Program-made: the position numbers and the translations under genes
In this document: positions 61,801 to 64,000 of the stretch, piece by piece
How the letters are laid out: each line of letters begins with the position of its first letter
How positions within the stretch are numbered: the first letter of the stretch is position 1
Notes under the pieces: model-generated
What the model was told of the DNA's origin: nothing
Database searches by the model: none
Seen by the model: the letters and a program-made list of their open reading frames with translations, nothing else
NCBI GenBank assembly: GCA_947652605.1
Contig: OX393576.1
Coordinates: forward strand, 58,442,966-58,506,965
Origin: Elmis aenea
Lineage: Eukaryota > Arthropoda > Insecta > Coleoptera > Elmidae
DNA: 64,000 nt
Direction of reading: 5' to 3'

Positions 61801-62205
61801 ATGGGATATGATGGCAGATCCTGCATATACAGAACGCTTTGCGAAACTGCTAAACGGTTTCAGTCCAAAGGAAATAATCTTCTCGAAGAATTAGTCAGAA
61901 TTGTATTTAGGTAAGTCGTTCTACAGAGATTTCATAATTTACTGATAGCCACTTAATTAGTGTTACTTTCGACTTTAATAATATTGTCTATCATTTTTTT
62001 TTCTGACTTTGTGTACGAATTTTTTAGCTACCCTTTGCAAAACATAATGAACTGGGAACCTGAAGATCACAGATTATACCACTGGGCTTATCGTATTGGC
62101 CAAGACAAAGAAGAAGAAAACTGCGGGAAAATGTTTCCAACTTGTCCATTTTCTTTATTGGATATGTCTCTCGGAGAATATTCATACCTTGATAATGCAC
62201 TTTAA
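52854..62205 (+). CDS. DM4/DM12-family small secreted protein (204 aa)
   Basis: Exons 52854-52991, 54721-54908, 61800-61910, 62028-62205 total 615 nt in frame (phases 0, 2, 2). The signal peptide covers about residues 1-20 (MKSVFVSVLLLGLFTTEINS). It is followed by VLSRRKRYLVFPEGASLS, then a second basic cluster EKRRNRRDVYNKIE at the end of exon 2. Exon 3 has GRSCIYRTLC and exon 4 has CGKMFPTC, giving the standard C-x5-C and C-x6-C pairs. Intron 1 (1.7 kb) consists mostly of a 1.6-kb foldback element ending about 10 bp before the exon 2 acceptor. Intron 2 (6.9 kb) carries several hAT-like and other MITEs. Despite these insertions every splice site and reading frame looks intact, so the gene is probably functional. 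Function unknown. Confidence 0.9.
53116..54710. mobile_element. 1.6-kb foldback element in intron 1 of the 52854 gene
   Basis: Arms of ~650 bp (53116-~53770 and ~54020-54710) are inverted copies with moderate divergence. The outer ends are GGTTGTGGCTATTTGCACCT and its complement. Both arms carry 2-3 copies of a ~35-bp unit with a CCTACTGTAGG palindrome (53125-53220, 54600-54690) and an internal TATAGGGTGTTCCATTTG/AATGGAACAACCTGTATA pair. The loop holds a separate GC-rich MITE. Confidence 0.85.
53797..53932. mobile_element. GC-rich short MITE
   Basis: ACACCGGCGCGATCTCGAAG...GCGCGG and the inverted CCGCGC...CGAGATCGCGCCGGTGT form ~45-bp arms around an AT-rich loop with its own TTACC/GGTAA pairing. 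It is much richer in GC than everything around it and sits in the loop of the larger foldback. Confidence 0.8.
55030..55290. repeat. Possible hAT-like non-autonomous repeat
   Basis: It begins CAGTGGCGTAGGCAGGGG and ends near GTCGCCCCTG, a frequent hAT-type end style, with CCCC-rich interior repeats (TTTATTAACC twice). No matching 8-bp target duplication was found, so the borders are uncertain. Confidence 0.4.
56070..56225 (-). repeat. Solo arm fragment of the 28194 foldback family
   Basis: AAAACGGTTCTGAGTTTGTC, TCAAAAAACTGCACATTTTT and TTTCTCTATCTTGAATATTA match 29290-29390 almost base for base. No inverted partner is nearby, so this is a single broken arm in intron 2 of the 52854 gene. Confidence 0.8.
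57678..57859. mobile_element. Short MITE (TACCGTATTTTTCGGAC ends)
   Basis: The left end is TACCGTATTTTTCGGACGAT and the right end CAAAAATACGGTA. Subterminal AAGACGCACC blocks pair with GGGGCGTCTTAGTCCGATGA. Length is 182 bp, no ORF. TA at the ends suggests a Tc1/mariner-type target. Confidence 0.75.
58196..58527. mobile_element. hAT-like MITE built from GAGTCGG repeats
   Basis: The ends CAGGGCTGTGGAGTCGG and CCGACTCCGCAGCTCTG are inverted. Flanks GTTCAACT and GTTCGACT are an 8-bp duplication with one change. The interior consists largely of GGAGTC(G/A)GA tandem motifs on both strands. 332 bp. Confidence 0.82.
58655..58790. repeat. Repeat homologous to 37020-37190
   Basis: It shares AATGTTATCTTTTTATTG-like, GTTTAAAAC.ATGTTAA and TTCCTATGTTC blocks in the same orientation as the copy near exon 2 of the 35050-39643 gene, ending in a decayed ACACCCCGTATA terminus. 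Confidence 0.5.
60079..61215. repeat. hAT-like repeat with an inner inverted-repeat element
   Basis: The left side starts GGCCGGTTTTACCATTAGGC with GGGACGCCAGG; the right side has GGCGCCCTAATTTTC and TTTGCCTAGGGGC. Inside, GTCTACAGACCTACC (~60855) and GGTAGGTGTGTAGAC (~61087) form inverted ends of a smaller GC-richer element. Two related TTTGTCGG/CCGACAAATTG blocks lie nearby. No coding match. Confidence 0.5.
61256..61312. repeat. Short near-perfect hairpin
   Basis: CTACAAAAGATAAACTATGA(T) pairs with (A)TCATAGTTTATCTTGCTTTGTAG across a 12-base loop: 15 uninterrupted pairs, then a small bulge, then 5-6 more. It is located in intron 2 of the 52854 gene, sense to it. Confidence 0.8.
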
Positions 62206-62209
62206 AAAT

Positions 62210-64000
62210 CTGTTAATTTAATGTTACTAGTTTGTTTTTTTACATAAATAAATAAACTTTAGTTAATGCAATAGGTATATTGAATTCATAAGTAGCTAAG
62301 TATCAGTATTGTATATGTATAGTTTAAAAGTGTTAACAAACAAATATTTGTGTAAGATAAATTAGTTTTATGGAAAATCACTTATCGTATTATATGAGGA
62401 TATCTTGTAGGAATGCTACACTAAATTCGAGAATCGCGTCGCTTTGTCAGTAGCTTAGTTATACTAAACGTGACCATTTATTTTTTGCTCAAAACGGGAC
62501 ATCTAGGTACTACTTTTTTAGATAATAGTAGGTATCTATGTGTATTTAACAAAACGCATATTTTTTCATAGTTTTTGTTATTAATAAAAAGAACAGGAAT
62601 AATCACGTAAAAATATGTAATTTATGTGGTCTTTTATTTTTCTAAACAACAAATTTGCTTAAATAAATTTGGTGCTGATTTCAGATAAGAATGAAATTCT
62701 TGGCAGGATTTCTTAAAATTTATTTTGGTACCTAATTAACATTGCTTTAAGAACTGTGTTTTTTCGCTCGTCCACAACATATACATAAAAGGAAAGACCC
62801 TTTCTAAGTGTGCATTAGTACCGGGCAGACATAAAATATATTCAATAATTATACGTAAGTTCTTATGATTCAAATTATTGGTGGGATTTTTTTATTTTTC
62901 GCGCCTTTTCTTGAAATTATTACCGTGGGTTGCTCTCTTTCTGAAAATGGGACATTTCGGCGTACCAAAGCTGTGCTAGGGAACAACGGGGTAGGCTACC
63001 CAAAAACGGAATGGTTTCGTTTAAAACGTTAGCCTATACTACGTAAATGAATCATTTAATTTATTTATCAGACGATTGTTTCTGTTTTGGGTTCAGGCAA
63101 TTTTGACTGCCTCAAAAAAAATCAAAATTATGATGTAATGCAATAGTATACAGTATATGTGTTGATTATAATTGAAGATTCAGATTTAATTCAAAATATC
63201 GCTTTAGGTCGAGGTAATATCAACTACGTGGTACAGTTTTCCGTTAACGGAAAGTTGAATTTCCTGCAGACTAAGGTTATTAGCGGTCAACCCGTATTTA
63301 CCGGTATTAACTACACTCTGTGCGCGCACCGAGGATTACAAACATTTAATATTCGCTGCAAACAAACATCAATTTAGCTAGTAAAGGAAATAAATCGGCC
63401 ATGATACTTTGGCACAATACATTTTTTAAATCTTTAGTTAAAAACCCTTCACTGGTAATTATAAAGTTTTGTTTTGTAAAAAAAAAACTTAAATGCACGT
63501 CGATTTTTGCATTGTATATGCAAAGGACTTTAATAGCCAAGGGTTCATGCCCATACTACGTGTACCTACATAAAATGACAAAATGTGACACCTTTTGATT
63601 TTAGATGAAACGAAATAGCATCCACAAATTTTTTATTATTCTACCTGAGCCACTAAAACAGATTAAAATTAAATATTTTACCAGACAACAATAAAACTAT
63701 TTACGTGAAAATTTTGTCCATTAACTGATAGGCATACGTACGATGTTTTAAAAATTTGACACTATTATAATCTTATTAATATCAAAAGTGGGAAAAAATG
63801 CAAAAGTGTTGTAAATTATCAAATAACAAATAATTATACAAGTAAGTCAAAAAATGGTCCTTTCGCCTAAGTTTTTAATTGCAGATTTATAGCAACGAAT
63901 GGAACATTTAAAAAGATGCTACATTTGAAAGTGTCAAAGCTTTTTAGAATTTACTTATTTTTATAGTAAACAAGTTAATAAAAATAGTGCGATTCTAGTT
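62210..64000. other. 3' flank, mostly without recognised features
   Basis: Apart from the candidate exon at 63208-63377, this AT-rich stretch shows no gene, RNA or clear repeat. AATAAA motifs at ~62250 may serve as the poly(A) signal of the 52854 gene. Confidence 0.45.
63208..63377 (+). CDS. Candidate terminal exon of an unrecognised gene
   Basis: The open stretch is richer in G+C than its flanks. It starts after a plausible acceptor (gctttag, 63201-63207) and ends at a TAG at 63375, with AATAAA about 13 bp later. The reading is GRGNINYVVQFSVNGK... ending NIRCKQTSI, with two cysteines and no membrane segment. I do not recognise the family. No upstream exon could be assigned between 62210 and 63200, so the gene could be small with a distant first exon, or this could be a transposon fragment. 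It does not match the DM4/DM12 pattern. Confidence 0.35.

Noticed and set aside
1..64000. LTR retrotransposon or endogenous virus
   Set aside because: No long terminal repeats, gag, protease, integrase or envelope motifs were seen on either strand.

Overview
This is an AT-rich insect nuclear window. Typical insect genes with short GT-AG introns are embedded in a dense graveyard of transposable elements. DM4/DM12-type secreted-protein genes and a 7TM gustatory receptor place it in the arthropods, and insects in particular. A beetle fits the general look of the elements, but that is inference only. I see no bacterial gene, CRISPR array, tRNA, rRNA or viral gene.

Layout. Positions 1-22 kb hold the 3' part of an ADAMTS metalloprotease gene (+). 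It runs from the furin site through the metalloprotease, disintegrin-like, TSP1, Cys-rich, spacer and two more TSP1 modules to a stop at 21955. Its last intron is 9.1 kb, appears to use a GC donor, and holds a hAT-like element with intact target duplications, a 141-bp array and a 12-copy 196-bp satellite. Positions 22-40 kb and 52.8-62.2 kb hold five complete DM4/DM12-family genes: 22300-25069 (-), 27261-30115 (+), 30359-31817 (+), 35050-39643 (-) and 52854-62205 (+). All five have four coding exons, with the last two introns in phase 2. Each protein has a signal peptide, a polybasic site followed by a (F/Y)LxF-like motif (weakest in the 27261 gene), a second basic cluster, and C-x5-C plus C-x6/7-C cysteine pairs. 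A gustatory receptor gene (43.9-48.6 kb, +) lies between the fourth and fifth; its last exon was not found. A candidate terminal exon of an unknown gene is at 63208-63377.

Mobile DNA. Non-LTR remnants with RNase H or RT are at 2.3-3.7, 4.9-6.3 and 52.2-52.6 kb. Penelope-like traces are at 5.3-6.0, 41.4-43.5, 47.6-48.4 and 50.6 kb. hAT elements or remnants are at 10.6-12.2, 12.7-13.9, 20.9-21.5, 32.0-34.5, 41.5-43.5, 55.0, 58.2 and 60.1-61.2 kb. A TTAA-flanked piggyBac-like MITE is at 38.3-39.2 kb. Mariner-type elements are at 33.6, 45.1, 46.0 and 51.9 kb. A striking set of long foldback (hairpin) elements is also present, most of them starting with CAGGGTG next to a TA dinucleotide.

Two observations seem most worth following. 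One is the local DM4/DM12 gene family. The other is the CAGGGTG/TA foldback superfamily, which shares termini with a DD41D mariner in the same window; one member carries its own helix-turn-helix ORF. All alignments and splice calls were made by eye.
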